A DNA stretch of 64,000 nt, from positions 45,090-109,089 of the forward strand of contig CACXQV010000020.1 in assembly GCA_902769875.1 (NCBI GenBank), in the 5' to 3' direction. The stretch comes from an uncultured Bacteroidia bacterium. GTDB taxonomy: Bacteria > Bacteroidota > Bacteroidia > Bacteroidales > F082. How positions within the stretch are numbered: the first letter of the stretch is position 1; each line of letters starts with the position of its first letter. The position numbers and the translations under genes were made by a program. Of this stretch, positions 23,094-31,952 are shown one piece after another. The notes under the pieces were generated by a model. That model saw nothing but the letters and a program-made list of their open reading frames with translations. It searched no databases and was not told where the DNA came from.

Positions 23094-23107
23094 GGATTTG
23101 CAAATCC
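23094..23107. repeat. Palindrome GGATTTGCAAATCC, copy 1
   Basis: A perfect 14-bp palindrome between the T9SS and lipoprotein genes. The same palindrome occurs at 26497-26510, where it lies in the 3' end of a barrel gene. It may be a genome-wide repeat. Confidence 0.6.
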
Positions 23108-23121
23108 GACCGACGGAGGCT

Positions 23122-23610
23122 TCACTTCACCTTCTTGAATTCCTTTTTCAAATTGCCTTCCTTGATAAGTTGGTTGATGTAGGCCGTATCGATGCCCATC
23201 GGATTGCTGCCATTGTTGTCATAAAGATTATAGTTGTCGGTGGCACTAAAAAACTCAATGAAAGGGTCGTCGTCAATAATCATTTGCTTCAATGTGTCAA
23301 TCGAATAATTCATTACGTTTTCATTGTATTCCTTTGGACTGATGGAAAGAAACGCGGCATTGGACGGCATTTCGTGATGAAGATAATAGCCTCCATACAG
23401 CGGCATGGGAAAAATCTCAGTGTCGACGTCGTCATAGTAGCCGTAAATGTAGTCTTTTTCTTTGTTATAAAGGACGTAAGCATTATTGGTATAGTCGCCT
23501 TTGGTTTTATAGACTTGTACAAAGTCACCATTGATGCAACATTTCCATTTGATGCACGAACTTATCGAGACGACGACAAGCAGCATCGAAAAAACGACAA
23601 ATCTTTTCAT
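23122..23610 (-). CDS. Putative lipoprotein, unknown function
   Basis: 162 residues. A short hydrophobic N-terminus ends in a lipobox, VVSISSC, so the mature protein would be lipid-anchored at Cys19. The rest is rich in Tyr, Asp and Asn with no domain I recognise (GGYYLHHEMPSNAAFLSISP). It is one of a run of small envelope-protein genes, each on the minus strand with gaps of 21 to 48 bp, so it may be co-expressed with the barrel and lipoprotein genes upstream. Confidence 0.6.
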   Translation of the reverse strand: MKRFVVFSMLLVVVSISSCIKWKCCINGDFVQVYKTKGDYTNNAYVLYNKEKDYIYGYYDDVDTEIFPMPLYGGYYLHHEMPSNAAFLSISPKEYNENVMNYSIDTLKQMIIDDDPFIEFFSATDNYNLYDNNGSNPMGIDTAYINQLIKEGNLKKEFKKVK

Positions 23611-23631
23611 GACAATTTGAATTTAAACAAC

Positions 23632-24213
23632 TTACTTCCTGAAATGAAAACTATACGCATAATGCAGAAATAAGGCAGGCTTCAAGTGGTTGTTGGTGAA
23701 GGTTAGGCACCCCCCGGGAAGGATGTCCGGCCATTCGGTACTATACGCTTTCATGTTGACGAGTTGCCCACCAATGCCAATATCGGAGTGGCCAATGGAA
23801 TAGCCAAGGATGAGTTGGGAGAAGAACCCTTCCACTGAATACCAGTTAGGGTCTCCGTTTTCAGGCTTGGCGTATTTCAAGGGAAAGGCATATCCGGCAC
23901 GCAGTTCAGCATAAGGTCTTGACTTTCCTGTGCCGAAGCTGTATTTGGCATCGGCAAAGGTTGGAAGGTATTGAAACGCGGGGTGTGCGCAATAATTGGC
24001 CCCTATGCCGATTTCCAAACGGTCTCCCACTTGATAGCGCAAAACAGGACCTATGGCTCCTTCAAGGTCAATTGAATTAAAAGTACCTTGATAGGGATAA
24101 CAGAACAAAATGCCGGCATTGGCTTCGGCTTGAAGCACGAATTGTCCCTTTTCTTGGGCGTGGAGGCCACCTAATGCAAGTAGCAATCCAAACAAAAAGA
24201 TGTTTCTTTTCAT
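23632..24213 (-). CDS. Putative outer-membrane beta-barrel protein
   Basis: 193 residues. Signal peptide MKRNIFLFGLLLALGGLHAQ, then alternating strands such as GPVLRYQVGDRLEIGIGANY, YAELRAGYAFPLKY and LILGYSIGHSDIGIGGQLV, ending in an aromatic C-terminal strand (LFLHYAYSFHFRK). This pattern fits a small eight-stranded barrel. No specific family is recognised. Confidence 0.65.
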   Translation of the reverse strand: MKRNIFLFGLLLALGGLHAQEKGQFVLQAEANAGILFCYPYQGTFNSIDLEGAIGPVLRYQVGDRLEIGIGANYCAHPAFQYLPTFADAKYSFGTGKSRPYAELRAGYAFPLKYAKPENGDPNWYSVEGFFSQLILGYSIGHSDIGIGGQLVNMKAYSTEWPDILPGGCLTFTNNHLKPALFLHYAYSFHFRK

Positions 24214-24261
24214 AATTAATTGAATTTTAAATCTTTGAATCTTGAATTTTGAATTCTGAAT

Positions 24262-24669
24262 TTAATGCGGTTTAACTGCTACAATGCGGAACGTGTTGAA
24301 CCATCCTTCGGCCTCGTCGGTGCCGTTGCTGATGACGAGGTGGTAGCGATTCAAGGGTTGGTCGCCCATATAAAACCGCCACGAGGCCCCAAAGTAGGCA
24401 TCGATGGTGTCGCAAACGACAAACGAACCGCCCTTGTCGCCGATGCTTATCGTGCAAGTGCCTAAGTCGTCGTAGAACCCAATCCAAACCGTTTTTCCAA
24501 AATATTTCGCCACGATGTTCGGGTTGCGCATGTCGCCGTTGCTCAGCGAACCCTTGATGTCGATTTTGTCCTTGTCGTCGATGGTATTATCATTAGTAGA
24601 GGGCTTCTTACATGAAGCGGTAATCATTAAGACGATAACGGACAGCAATGCTAAAACCTTGTTTTTCAT
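24262..24669 (-). CDS. Putative lipoprotein, DUF3244-like
   Basis: 135 residues. Lipobox MITASCKK near residue 20, then a low-complexity Asp/Asn linker and a single beta-sandwich-like domain (NIVAKYFGKTVWIGFYDDLG, then YHLVISNGTDEAEGWFN). The arrangement resembles DUF3244 proteins of Bacteroidales, but the match is by general pattern only. The gene starts 4 bp from the stop of the TPR regulator gene, so the two are likely in one transcript. Confidence 0.5.
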   Translation of the reverse strand: MKNKVLALLSVIVLMITASCKKPSTNDNTIDDKDKIDIKGSLSNGDMRNPNIVAKYFGKTVWIGFYDDLGTCTISIGDKGGSFVVCDTIDAYFGASWRFYMGDQPLNRYHLVISNGTDEAEGWFNTFRIVAVKPH

Positions 24670-24673
24670 ATTA

Positions 24674-26257
24674 TTATTCGTTTGTTTTCATTTTTGAATT
24701 AAGATTTGCCCTGATTTTGTCCACATTGTAAACGCTGCAACCGAGCACATTCGCATACTCTTGGCGCGAAAGTTTGAAGTGCGAGAGCAGGCAGTAGCGG
24801 AACTCCAAATCGGTCAAGTCGGGATATTGTTTGTGTACAAAAGCGATGAAGCCTGGATGCACGCCCTCGAAAGCGGCCTCGAAACCCGCCCAATGGTCTT
24901 CGCCCTCGAAAAGCGAATGTTCCAAGTCTTTGAAAGCCATCGGATTGCTTCTGTCGCGCGAAAGTACCTCGAAGCAGCGGATGATGTTGCATTTCTGCAA
25001 GTATTCATCTTTCAGCTTGTCGCCAAATTCAGCCTGTAGCTCGCTTTGTTGCGCGTTTTGTTTCTGTAGTTTGTCGTATTGTGCTTGCATCTCGTAATGC
25101 GCTTGCTGTTGCTGCGCGTTACGTTTTTTCAGTTCAAGCAAGTTCGCGTTGATTTCGGCCTCGATACGCTTCTTTTTCAAGGCATTGAGAATCAAAATGG
25201 TGACCAAAACCAAGGCAGCAATCAAGACGATGGTGAGCACAATGATGAGCCTTTGTCGCGAGAGCATTTGGCGGTTGTGCTGGTTGGCCTGTGCCTCGAA
25301 GTCGTATTTCTTCTGGATTTCGAGGACGGAGCTTTGGGTTTGGTCGGAAAGCAAGTCCAAGGCGACTTTTTCGTGCTGTTTCTCAAACTGATAGGCCTTT
25401 TCGTAGTCGCCCACGGCAAGCGCATCCTTAATCAAAAACCCATAAACGGCGGCTTGTGTTTCGGGCCGACATTCCACTTCCTCAATCGCGCTGAGCATCC
25501 GTGTTTTGTAATAATCCAACGAGTCGCGCTCGTCCAAAGCCAAATACACCTTGGCGAGGTTGAGCAAGGCAATGGGGCGGCGTTTTTCGTCCACCAAGGG
25601 CAAGGTCTTGCGCAGGCAGTCCAAGGCGGCATCGTTCTCGTCAAGAAGTTGATAGGTAACGGAATAGTTGTTCCAAACCGAGGCTTCGGTCACGTTGTCC
25701 CCAGCGGTTTGCGCCAAATTCAATGCTTGTTCGAGATAGACAAACGCGCTGTCATATTCGTCAATGACGATGTTCATCATCGCCACGGCGTTGAGGCACT
25801 TGGCTTTGCGCGAAAGACTGTCGCCCCACAGTTCGGCGGCGGCTTTGTAGTTTGAGATGGCCTCGGCCTCGTGGCCGCTGTTGTTGAGCAAGTCACCTAT
25901 ATAATATTGCGCGAAGGCTGCACTCACCGAGTCGCCGACCAAGCGACCGTATTCATCCGCCTTTTTGTAGCAGTTCATGGCGGCCTCGTATTCCTTTTTG
26001 GCTTGGCGCACGCAGCCGCTGTAGAGTGCGGCGGGAGCGGCGTTTCCGTAGTCCTTTTGACGCACGAAGTAGTCGTAAGCCTCAAAGATTTGGTCGTCGT
26101 TGCTGATGTCCTCGTAGGCCTTGTATTTGGCGCGCACCTCCGCTACCACGGCTTGCATCCGTTCCGTCTTGCTCCGAGTGTTGCAAGCGGCAAGGAGCAA
26201 AACCGCCGCGAGGAGGAGCAAAAAACCTGATTTTATTTTCACCGATTCACAATTCAT
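24674..26257 (-). CDS. TPR-repeat membrane-anchored regulator with C-terminal HTH
   Basis: 527 residues. N-terminal lipoprotein-like signal ending LLLAAC, then about seven TPR-like helical repeats (ALYSGCVRQAKKEYEAAMNC, LGD, LNLAQTAGDNVTEASVWNNY and others), a transmembrane helix LIIVLTIVLIAALVLVTILIL, a coiled coil rich in Q and K, and a C-terminal helix-turn-helix (LTDLEFRYCLLSHFKLSRQE, then VYNVDKIRANL). Similar proteins are common one-component regulators in Bacteroidetes. The start at 26257 (MNCESVK) is favoured because the frame's upstream ATG lies inside the TACATTTG promoter box. Confidence 0.75.
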   Translation of the reverse strand: MNCESVKIKSGFLLLLAAVLLLAACNTRSKTERMQAVVAEVRAKYKAYEDISNDDQIFEAYDYFVRQKDYGNAAPAALYSGCVRQAKKEYEAAMNCYKKADEYGRLVGDSVSAAFAQYYIGDLLNNSGHEAEAISNYKAAAELWGDSLSRKAKCLNAVAMMNIVIDEYDSAFVYLEQALNLAQTAGDNVTEASVWNNYSVTYQLLDENDAALDCLRKTLPLVDEKRRPIALLNLAKVYLALDERDSLDYYKTRMLSAIEEVECRPETQAAVYGFLIKDALAVGDYEKAYQFEKQHEKVALDLLSDQTQSSVLEIQKKYDFEAQANQHNRQMLSRQRLIIVLTIVLIAALVLVTILILNALKKKRIEAEINANLLELKKRNAQQQQAHYEMQAQYDKLQKQNAQQSELQAEFGDKLKDEYLQKCNIIRCFEVLSRDRSNPMAFKDLEHSLFEGEDHWAGFEAAFEGVHPGFIAFVHKQYPDLTDLEFRYCLLSHFKLSRQEYANVLGCSVYNVDKIRANLNSKMKTNE

Positions 26258-26278
26258 TGCGTGTTCCGTTTTTCGGTG

Positions 26279-26286
26279 CAAATGTA
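26279..26286 (-). promoter_or_regulatory. TACATTTG promoter of the TPR regulator
   Basis: TAnnTTTG on the minus strand, 21 nt before the ATG at 26257. A second box (TATCTTTG, 26442-26449) lies further upstream in the 229-bp gap. Confidence 0.55.
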
Positions 26287-26486
26287 TTACAAAATTTCGA
26301 TGAAAAATACAACCGAATCGGCCATTACAAACTTTTGTAAAAATCCGATATTGAAAATCAATGAGTTATGGTTTTTGATTACAACTTTTTATTGCCTCAA
26401 TAATTAACGAAATGGCCATTACCGTAATGTACATTCCGTTGCAAAGATAATTAATCTCTGACAATTGACCGTGGTTTGATCATTTT

Positions 26487-27026
26487 TTACTTCGACGGAT
26501 TTGCAAATCCAATGGAGCCAAAGTCTAACCCAAAATGTTGCGTTTGCAACTTGAATTCGGTTTTTCGGCTTGGGGTGCTGAATTCAAAACCTATCAAGCA
26601 CGGACGGAAGTCCAATGATAGCTGGAGCGGAATGGCATCGAAATGATAGTCCATACCAACTTGACCCACTGCACCTGCCGCGCCTGCAAAGCCAAATGGA
26701 TGATTATAGGAGTGACCATCATAGTGGAATAGTACGAGTCTGGGACCAAAACCAAAATACCACCCAAGGTTTTTAGCGGCAGAAATATCAAAATGCAGTT
26801 GATAGACACCCGTCAAAAACAAATCGCCCATTCTGTAAAAATCATCAAACCTGTAACCAAGGTTTGCCTCAATACGGTGGGGGGCGCCCAAACTTCGCTG
26901 ATAGGAGATTTCCCCACAATACCATTGGTTGCCTCCGCTAAGGCGAACACCTATGGCATTGTTCTGCGCCTTTGCCGCAAAGGCCAAACCCATAACTGCA
27001 ACCGCAAGAAGAATTGCTTTTTTCAT
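26487..27026 (-). CDS. Putative outer-membrane beta-barrel protein
   Basis: 179 residues. Signal peptide MKKAILLAVAVMGLAFAAKAQ; strands such as IGVRLSGGNQWYCGEISYQ, HRIEANLGYRFDD and LGWYFGFGPRLVLFHYDGHS suggest a small barrel. The 3' end (GFANPSK) is encoded by the 14-bp palindrome GGATTTGCAAATCC. ATG at 27026 chosen as the first residue of a normal signal peptide. Function unknown. Confidence 0.65.
   Translation of the reverse strand: MKKAILLAVAVMGLAFAAKAQNNAIGVRLSGGNQWYCGEISYQRSLGAPHRIEANLGYRFDDFYRMGDLFLTGVYQLHFDISAAKNLGWYFGFGPRLVLFHYDGHSYNHPFGFAGAAGAVGQVGMDYHFDAIPLQLSLDFRPCLIGFEFSTPSRKTEFKLQTQHFGLDFGSIGFANPSK
26497..26510. repeat. Palindrome GGATTTGCAAATCC, copy 2
   Basis: Second copy of the palindrome at 23094; here it encodes the last residues of the barrel protein. 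Confidence 0.6.
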
Positions 27027-27277
27027 TTTAATGAACATAATAAGTAGAATTTGTGTTTACGGGAGGCAAAAATAGACAATTTTACTGTATAACCCGCCGT
27101 GACTGTAAAAAACATCTCTTTTCGTAAGGTGCTGCTTGGAATATAGGCGCAGAAATATCGGTCAAGGATTCAAGAGTGAAAAGTGGGATGCGATTTGTTG
27201 CAAAAAGGTGTCCAAATCACCGCTGTTTTGGGAAATATGCTTATTTTTGCGCACTTAACTCAGAAAACAAAAGCAAA

Positions 27278-27478
27278 ATGAAGAAGAGACTTTATCGTTC
27301 GATGGCCGACAAGAAACTCTGCGGCGTGTGCGGCGGACTCGGCGAATACTTCGATGTGGACCCCACCTTGATTCGTCTGTTGTGGATTGTCTTCACTTTT
27401 ATGGGCGGTGCAGGTCTTTTGGCCTACATTGTTTGTGCCATCATTGTGCCGCAGCAAGGGCAATTGCCTGAGCCTTAA
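27278..27478 (+). CDS. PspC-domain protein
   Basis: 66 residues: RSMADKKLCGVCGGLGEYFD, then DPTLIRLLWIVFTF and a glycine-rich membrane helix ending IIVPQ. This is the stand-alone PspC domain found in stress-response membrane proteins. The ATG at 27278 was preferred to the longer frame since it begins with the conserved KKRLYRS. A TATTTTTG sequence lies about 30 nt upstream. Confidence 0.9.
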   Translation: MKKRLYRSMADKKLCGVCGGLGEYFDVDPTLIRLLWIVFTFMGGAGLLAYIVCAIIVPQQGQLPEP

Positions 27479-27501
27479 TTTGATAAGGCCAAGACAAATT
27501 A

Positions 27502-28011
27502 TCAGTCGACGCGGTTTTCAAGTTCGAGCAAAAAACGTTTTGTGTCGAGTCCGCCGCCATAGCCTGTCAGGGTGCCGTTGCTGCCGATGACGCGGTGGCA
27601 GGGTGCGATGATGCTGATGGGATTGGCTCCGTTGGCGTTGGCCACGGCACGCACCGCCTTGGGCATCCCGATGTTTCGGGCCATTTGGCCGTAGGAAACC
27701 GTTGTGCCGTAGGGAACACGAAGCAATTCAGCCCAAACCCGTTTCTGGAACGCTGACCCGGCAAAGAGCAACGGAAGGACGAACTCCCGACGCTCGCTGC
27801 GGAAATACTCGTCCAACTGCCGCCGTGCGGTTTCGGTCGCCTCGGACGGCGCTTCCACAAAACCGGCTTTCAGCAACCTTTTCAGCCTGTTTTCGGTGGC
27901 TTGCCAATGCCAGCCGTCGGCCCAGTCGCAGAGGCAGAGCTGCTGGCCTAACGAGCCAAGCCGCAACCTGCCACAAGGGCTGTCGTAGTATTGCAGGCTG
28001 ATGGCATTCAC
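27502..28011 (-). CDS. ogt: Methylated-DNA--protein-cysteine methyltransferase
   Basis: 169 residues. The active-site motif IIAPCHRVIGSNG is intact, preceded by the VPYGTTVSYGQMAR recognition helix and KAVRAVANANGANP. It repairs O6-alkylguanine by irreversible transfer to the PCHR cysteine. The start is a GTG at 28011 overlapping the stop codon of bcp (GTGA), indicating translational coupling; upstream codons in the open frame are a shadow of bcp. Confidence 0.92.
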   Translation of the reverse strand: MNAISLQYYDSPCGRLRLGSLGQQLCLCDWADGWHWQATENRLKRLLKAGFVEAPSEATETARRQLDEYFRSERREFVLPLLFAGSAFQKRVWAELLRVPYGTTVSYGQMARNIGMPKAVRAVANANGANPISIIAPCHRVIGSNGTLTGYGGGLDTKRFLLELENRVD

Positions 28012-28451
28012 AGGATTTGCGCTGTGTGGTTTTTCGTGTCCACCTTGCCGATGGCCTCCACAATGGTGCCCTGTTCGTCGATGACGTAAGTTGTGCGCAG
28101 CGTGCCTTCGGTCACTTTGCCGTACATCTTCTTCTCGCCCCAAGCCTCGTAGGCCTTCAGGATGCTGAGGTCGGTGTCGGCAATGAGATGGAACGGCAGC
28201 TGGTATTTCGCGATGAAGTTTTGGTGCGATTTCGCGCTGTCGCGACTGACCCCCAACACGTTGTAACCCAATGCAAGGAAACGCTCGTAGTTGTCGCGAA
28301 GGTCGCAGGCTTCGGCGGTGCAGCCCGGGGTGCTGTCCTTGGGATAGAAATAGAGCACCAACTTCTTGCCGGCAAAATCGGTGAGTTTCACGGTGTTTCC
28401 GTTTTCGTCAACTCCCTCAAAATAAGGGGATTTTGTTCCTTTTTGTAGCAT
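28008..28451 (-). CDS. bcp: Thiol peroxidase Bcp/PrxQ
   Basis: 147 residues of the atypical 2-Cys peroxiredoxin family: YPKDSTPGCTAEACDLRD holds the peroxidatic Cys with the second Cys five residues on, and VLGVSRDSAKSHQNFIAKY follows. It reduces peroxides in the cytoplasm using thioredoxin. Located between tcdA (12 bp upstream) and ogt (4-bp overlap), so the three probably share a transcript dedicated to damage repair and RNA modification. Confidence 0.92.
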   Translation of the reverse strand: MLQKGTKSPYFEGVDENGNTVKLTDFAGKKLVLYFYPKDSTPGCTAEACDLRDNYERFLALGYNVLGVSRDSAKSHQNFIAKYQLPFHLIADTDLSILKAYEAWGEKKMYGKVTEGTLRTTYVIDEQGTIVEAIGKVDTKNHTAQIL

Positions 28452-28463
28452 AGTGTGTTTGAT

Positions 28464-29264
28464 TTATTGATTGTAAATGTCCTGCATGACCAACCCTGCA
28501 ATCGTGAAGCCGAAGATGGCGGTGATGTGTGCCGTAGTGCCGTTGATTTGGGCTTTCGATGAGCACCATTCGTGGTTGGCGAGGTCGGGGTTGCCCGCTG
28601 CAATGATGGCTTTTGGGCACATGCAGGCAGTGGTGCCACAAGCGCTTGCCGCGCCTTTGTTGGGCAACACTTCGGGCGAGAACACGCAGAGGAATTTCTT
28701 TTTCGGATACTCGTCCATCTTCTTGAATCGCTTGCGGATGGCGCGTGCCAAGGGGCAGCCTTGCACCTCCCAAAACTCGGCAACTTGCACCTTGGTCGGG
28801 TCCATCTTGAGGGCGGCGCCCATGGCCGAGAAAAGTTTGCCTTGGCATTCGGTGGCGTGCAGGATGAGGTGTACCTTGTCTTTGAGGCTGTCAATGGCGT
28901 CGATGATGTAGTCGTAGGTCTCTAATTGGAACAAAGCGGCATTCTCGGCGGAATAAATCTCCTGCATCGCGTTGATTTCGGCCTGCGGGTTGATTTCAAG
29001 GAGCCGTTCTTTCAGCACTTCCACTTTGACTTTTCCGACGGTCTTGGTCGTGGCTTGCAGCTGTCGGTTCACGTTGGTGATGCACACGCAATCGCTGTCG
29101 ACGATGGTGAGGTGGCCGATGCCGCTGCGCACGAGGCTCTCGGCGCACCAGCTGCCCACGCCGCCCACGCCGAAGATGATGACGCGCTTGTTTTGCACGC
29201 GCTCCATCGTTTCGTCGCCCAAAAGCAGGTTCAAGCGGTTGAATATGGCGTTTTCGAGGCCCAT
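28464..29264 (-). CDS. tcdA: tRNA threonylcarbamoyladenosine dehydratase
   Basis: 266 residues of the E1/ThiF-MoeB type: GVGGVGSWCAESLVRSGIG (ATP loop), IVDSDCVCITNVNRQ, and CGTTACMCPKAI with closely spaced cysteines. TcdA cyclises t6A to ct6A at position 37 of ANN-decoding tRNAs. First gene of the tcdA-bcp-ogt unit; a TATTTTTG box lies about 30 nt upstream (29295-29302). Confidence 0.9.
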   Translation of the reverse strand: MGLENAIFNRLNLLLGDETMERVQNKRVIIFGVGGVGSWCAESLVRSGIGHLTIVDSDCVCITNVNRQLQATTKTVGKVKVEVLKERLLEINPQAEINAMQEIYSAENAALFQLETYDYIIDAIDSLKDKVHLILHATECQGKLFSAMGAALKMDPTKVQVAEFWEVQGCPLARAIRKRFKKMDEYPKKKFLCVFSPEVLPNKGAASACGTTACMCPKAIIAAGNPDLANHEWCSSKAQINGTTAHITAIFGFTIAGLVMQDIYNQ

Positions 29265-29294
29265 CGATGCCTTTTCTTAGGGGTTTTAAGGGTG

Positions 29295-29302
29295 CAAAAA
29301 TA
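29295..29302 (-). promoter_or_regulatory. TATTTTTG promoter of tcdA-bcp-ogt
   Basis: TAnnTTTG on the minus strand, 30 nt before the tcdA ATG. Confidence 0.55.
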
Positions 29303-29327
29303 CGAAATTTTCCTATTTGTGCATCCG

Positions 29328-30425
29328 TTATGATGAAGACTTTAGAAGCGATTCCACTTCCTCACGATGTTCCCAAAGGGTGCAGCCGCCCGAATGTTCC
29401 CAGCTGAGCGCGTTGGCGTTGCGAATCTTACGGAACAGCGGCGATTGCAAGGCTTTTCGCAGCCCGATTTCGGCCACGTTGCTGTCGCTGAAGGGCGAGA
29501 ACGGACAAGGTTCCGCGCTGCCGTCGGGGCCGATGTGGAAGAAGCCGCGCCCCGAAGCGAGGCAGCCGCCCACATATTTTTCGTCGCCGGGGAACGAAAA
29601 GAATATCATGGCCTCGAACTCCTTGCGACGCTGCTCTACCATTTCCTCCATCTCCTTGACGTGCGCCTCGGTGAGAGCCAAGTGCCCGGTGCCTTTTTCG
29701 GTAGGCACATATTCCACAAAAAACACGATTTTGCAGCCCATCTCGCGGAGTTGCGCGATGTGGCTGGCCGAGGCGGCCAAGCGGTAGTTTTCGGTGGTCA
29801 CGGTGATGCTGGTACCGAAAAACAGGCTCTCGGCTTTCAGTTTTTCCATCGCCCGCCTTGCCCGAAGGAAAACGCCATGGCCGCGACGCTCGTCGGTCTT
29901 TTCTTCGCTTCCTTCGATGCTGATGACAGGCACCATGTTGAGGTTTTTCTTCAGGAAGTCGAGGTAGGCCGGGCCGATGAGGGTGCCGTTGGTGAAGATG
30001 GGGAAAATCATCCCTTTCACTTCGGCCACGCGCTCAAGGATGTCGCGGCGCGTCAGGGGTTCTCCACCCGCGAGGAGCGAGAAGTTGATGCCCATTTCGG
30101 CGGCCTCGGCGAAGATGTCGTGCCATTGCTGCGGTGTGAGCGTAGGCTTTCTGAGGTCTTCCCTGTCGTTGGCAATGCCATTCGATCGGGCATAGCAGCC
30201 CGCGCAGTGCAAGTTGCAAGTGGTGGCGATGCTGCTGATGAGCAGGGGAGGCACATCCAAACCCTCTGTCTCCTTCAGCTTCTTGCGGAGCCTTTCGGAC
30301 TTCCGGAACTGCTTCTGCATCCGAAACACAAACTCGGCCTCGCGCGGGTTTGACAACACGTTTTTATAGGCATTCGCCATCATGTTGCGGATGGAATTGC
30401 CCATATATTCGGCTACATCAATCAT
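29328..30425 (-). CDS. Radical SAM protein
   Basis: 365 residues. The radical SAM cluster motif is TTCNLHCAGCYA (CxxxCxxC); LAGGEPLTRRDIL is the GGE motif. The C-terminal part, GGCLASGRGFFHIGPDGSAEPCPFSPFSD and later GGCTLWEH, provides extra cysteines of a SPASM-like region. Substrate unknown; peptide or protein modification is the commonest role of such proteins. It is transcribed alone from a TATTTTTG box at 30449-30456, divergent from the PAP2-VanX gene. Confidence 0.85.
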   Translation of the reverse strand: MIDVAEYMGNSIRNMMANAYKNVLSNPREAEFVFRMQKQFRKSERLRKKLKETEGLDVPPLLISSIATTCNLHCAGCYARSNGIANDREDLRKPTLTPQQWHDIFAEAAEMGINFSLLAGGEPLTRRDILERVAEVKGMIFPIFTNGTLIGPAYLDFLKKNLNMVPVISIEGSEEKTDERRGHGVFLRARRAMEKLKAESLFFGTSITVTTENYRLAASASHIAQLREMGCKIVFFVEYVPTEKGTGHLALTEAHVKEMEEMVEQRRKEFEAMIFFSFPGDEKYVGGCLASGRGFFHIGPDGSAEPCPFSPFSDSNVAEIGLRKALQSPLFRKIRNANALSWEHSGGCTLWEHREEVESLLKSSS

Positions 30426-30448
30426 AAACGGGGTATCATTTGAGGCGG

Positions 30449-30456
30449 CAAAAATA
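30449..30456 (-). promoter_or_regulatory. TATTTTTG promoter of the radical SAM gene
   Basis: TAnnTTTG on the minus strand, 23 nt before the ATG at 30425; divergent from the plus-strand box at 30521. Confidence 0.55.
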
Positions 30457-30520
30457 CGACAATGGGCTTTGCAAATGCCAAAACGGACTGAAAATCAGCT
30501 TTACTTTCATCAAAAAGCCG

Positions 30521-30528
30521 TACTTTTG
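30521..30528 (+). promoter_or_regulatory. TACTTTTG promoter of the PAP2-VanX fusion gene
   Basis: TAnnTTTG 26 nt before the ATG at 30555. Confidence 0.55.
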
Positions 30529-30554
30529 CCGAACGAATCGAAACAACACACAAG

Positions 30555-31952
30555 ATGAAACGAATGTATTTGGCCTTGCTTGCTGCCATCCTGTTTTGCG
30601 GTAGCCTCATGACCCAAGCACAAAACGACGGCGTGACGTTGTATTTCAGCACCGATGAGATGCCCGACCTCATCAAGTGCTTGCCACCGCCGCCTGACAC
30701 CATCGGGGAAGATTTTGCCCACGACATCATACGTTACATGTGGGGCAAGTCACAGCGTGCCGACTCGGCTCGCGCAGCCATCGTGTTCCGCGACGCGGTT
30801 TGGAGCTTTGATGCCTTGCTGGCTGAATTCAACGTGCCTTTGGGCCTGACAGTCACGAAAGAAGGTACGCCCGAAATCTACAAATACATGGTGAACAGCT
30901 TGGCCACCATCGACCAGATGCGCGTGGCCCCGAAGGCTTATTATCACCGCAAGCGCCCGTTTGAGCGTTTCCATGAACACATGCTCACAAGATACGAGGA
31001 AAAAGAGCTTTCGGGCGAAGGCTCCTATCCTTCGGGACACAGCCAACGCGGCTATGCGGCGGCATTGCTGCTTTCGGAAATCAACCCAAATCGGGCCGAT
31101 ACCATCATGGCGCGAGGCTATATGTATGGCGAAAGCCGCGTCATTGCGGGAGCCCATTGGCAAAGCGATGTCGACGCCAGCCGTCTTGCAGCGGCCATCG
31201 GCGTTTCGCGCTTGCACACCAGCCCCGATTTCCTTGCCCAGCTCAACAAGGCTCGAAACGAGTTCAAGTGGCTGGCTGGTGGATTGCCGCCGACCGACGA
31301 TGCCTCGCAGTTCGTCAATCTGGCCGAGGCCGTCCCCGATGCCATCTTGGAAATCCGATACTATGGCACTTACAATTTCGTCGGAGCCCGAATCGACGGC
31401 TATTTGGAGCCCACGGCATTGCTCACCCGCCAAGCGGCTGACAGCTTGCGCGCCGTCAGCGACGACTTGGTGAAGCAGGGCTATCGCCTGAAGATTTATG
31501 ACGCCTATCGTCCGCAGTGCGCCGTCGACCATTTCGTGCGTTGGGCTGCCGACATTGAAGACACGTTGATGCGTCGTTATTTCTATCCTGACGTCGACAA
31601 AAGCGAGTTGTTCGAACGGGAATACATTATGGAACGAAGCGGCCACACTCGCGGCTCCACCGTCGACCTGACCCTTTTCGATATGGAGACGGAGAAGGAA
31701 CTCGACATGGGCGGCACCTTCGACTGGTTTGGCCGCGAGAGCCATCCCGACTTTGGCGGTGACCCAATGAAAGGCGAATGGAAACAGGGCGACAACATCA
31801 CCCCCGAACAGTTCCACAACCGTATGATCCTGCGTGAGGCCATGATGCGCCACGGCTTCAAGCCTTTGGACACGGAGTGGTGGCATTTCACCCTGAACAA
31901 CGAGCCCTTCCCCGACACTTATTTCACTTTCCCCGTGCGGAAATTGGAATAA
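30555..31952 (+). CDS. Fused class A acid phosphatase (PAP2) and VanX-type D-Ala-D-Ala dipeptidase
   Basis: 465 residues with signal peptide (MKRMYLALLAAILFCGSLMT, AQAQ-like cleavage). Residues 40-235 are a PAP2-type acid phosphatase: RKRPF (132-136), YPSGHS (158-163) and SRVIAGAHWQSD (194-205), the three phosphatase motifs. Residues 250-465 are an M15D dipeptidase: YDAYRP (315-320), SGHTRGSTVDLTL with zinc ligands His364 and Asp371, and EWWHF with Glu441 and His444. Both active sites look complete. In the periplasm it could release phosphate from a lipid or nucleotide substrate and cut D-Ala-D-Ala from cell-wall turnover. A fusion of these two domains is unusual. Confidence 0.85.
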   Translation: MKRMYLALLAAILFCGSLMTQAQNDGVTLYFSTDEMPDLIKCLPPPPDTIGEDFAHDIIRYMWGKSQRADSARAAIVFRDAVWSFDALLAEFNVPLGLTVTKEGTPEIYKYMVNSLATIDQMRVAPKAYYHRKRPFERFHEHMLTRYEEKELSGEGSYPSGHSQRGYAAALLLSEINPNRADTIMARGYMYGESRVIAGAHWQSDVDASRLAAAIGVSRLHTSPDFLAQLNKARNEFKWLAGGLPPTDDASQFVNLAEAVPDAILEIRYYGTYNFVGARIDGYLEPTALLTRQAADSLRAVSDDLVKQGYRLKIYDAYRPQCAVDHFVRWAADIEDTLMRRYFYPDVDKSELFEREYIMERSGHTRGSTVDLTLFDMETEKELDMGGTFDWFGRESHPDFGGDPMKGEWKQGDNITPEQFHNRMILREAMMRHGFKPLDTEWWHFTLNNEPFPDTYFTFPVRKLE

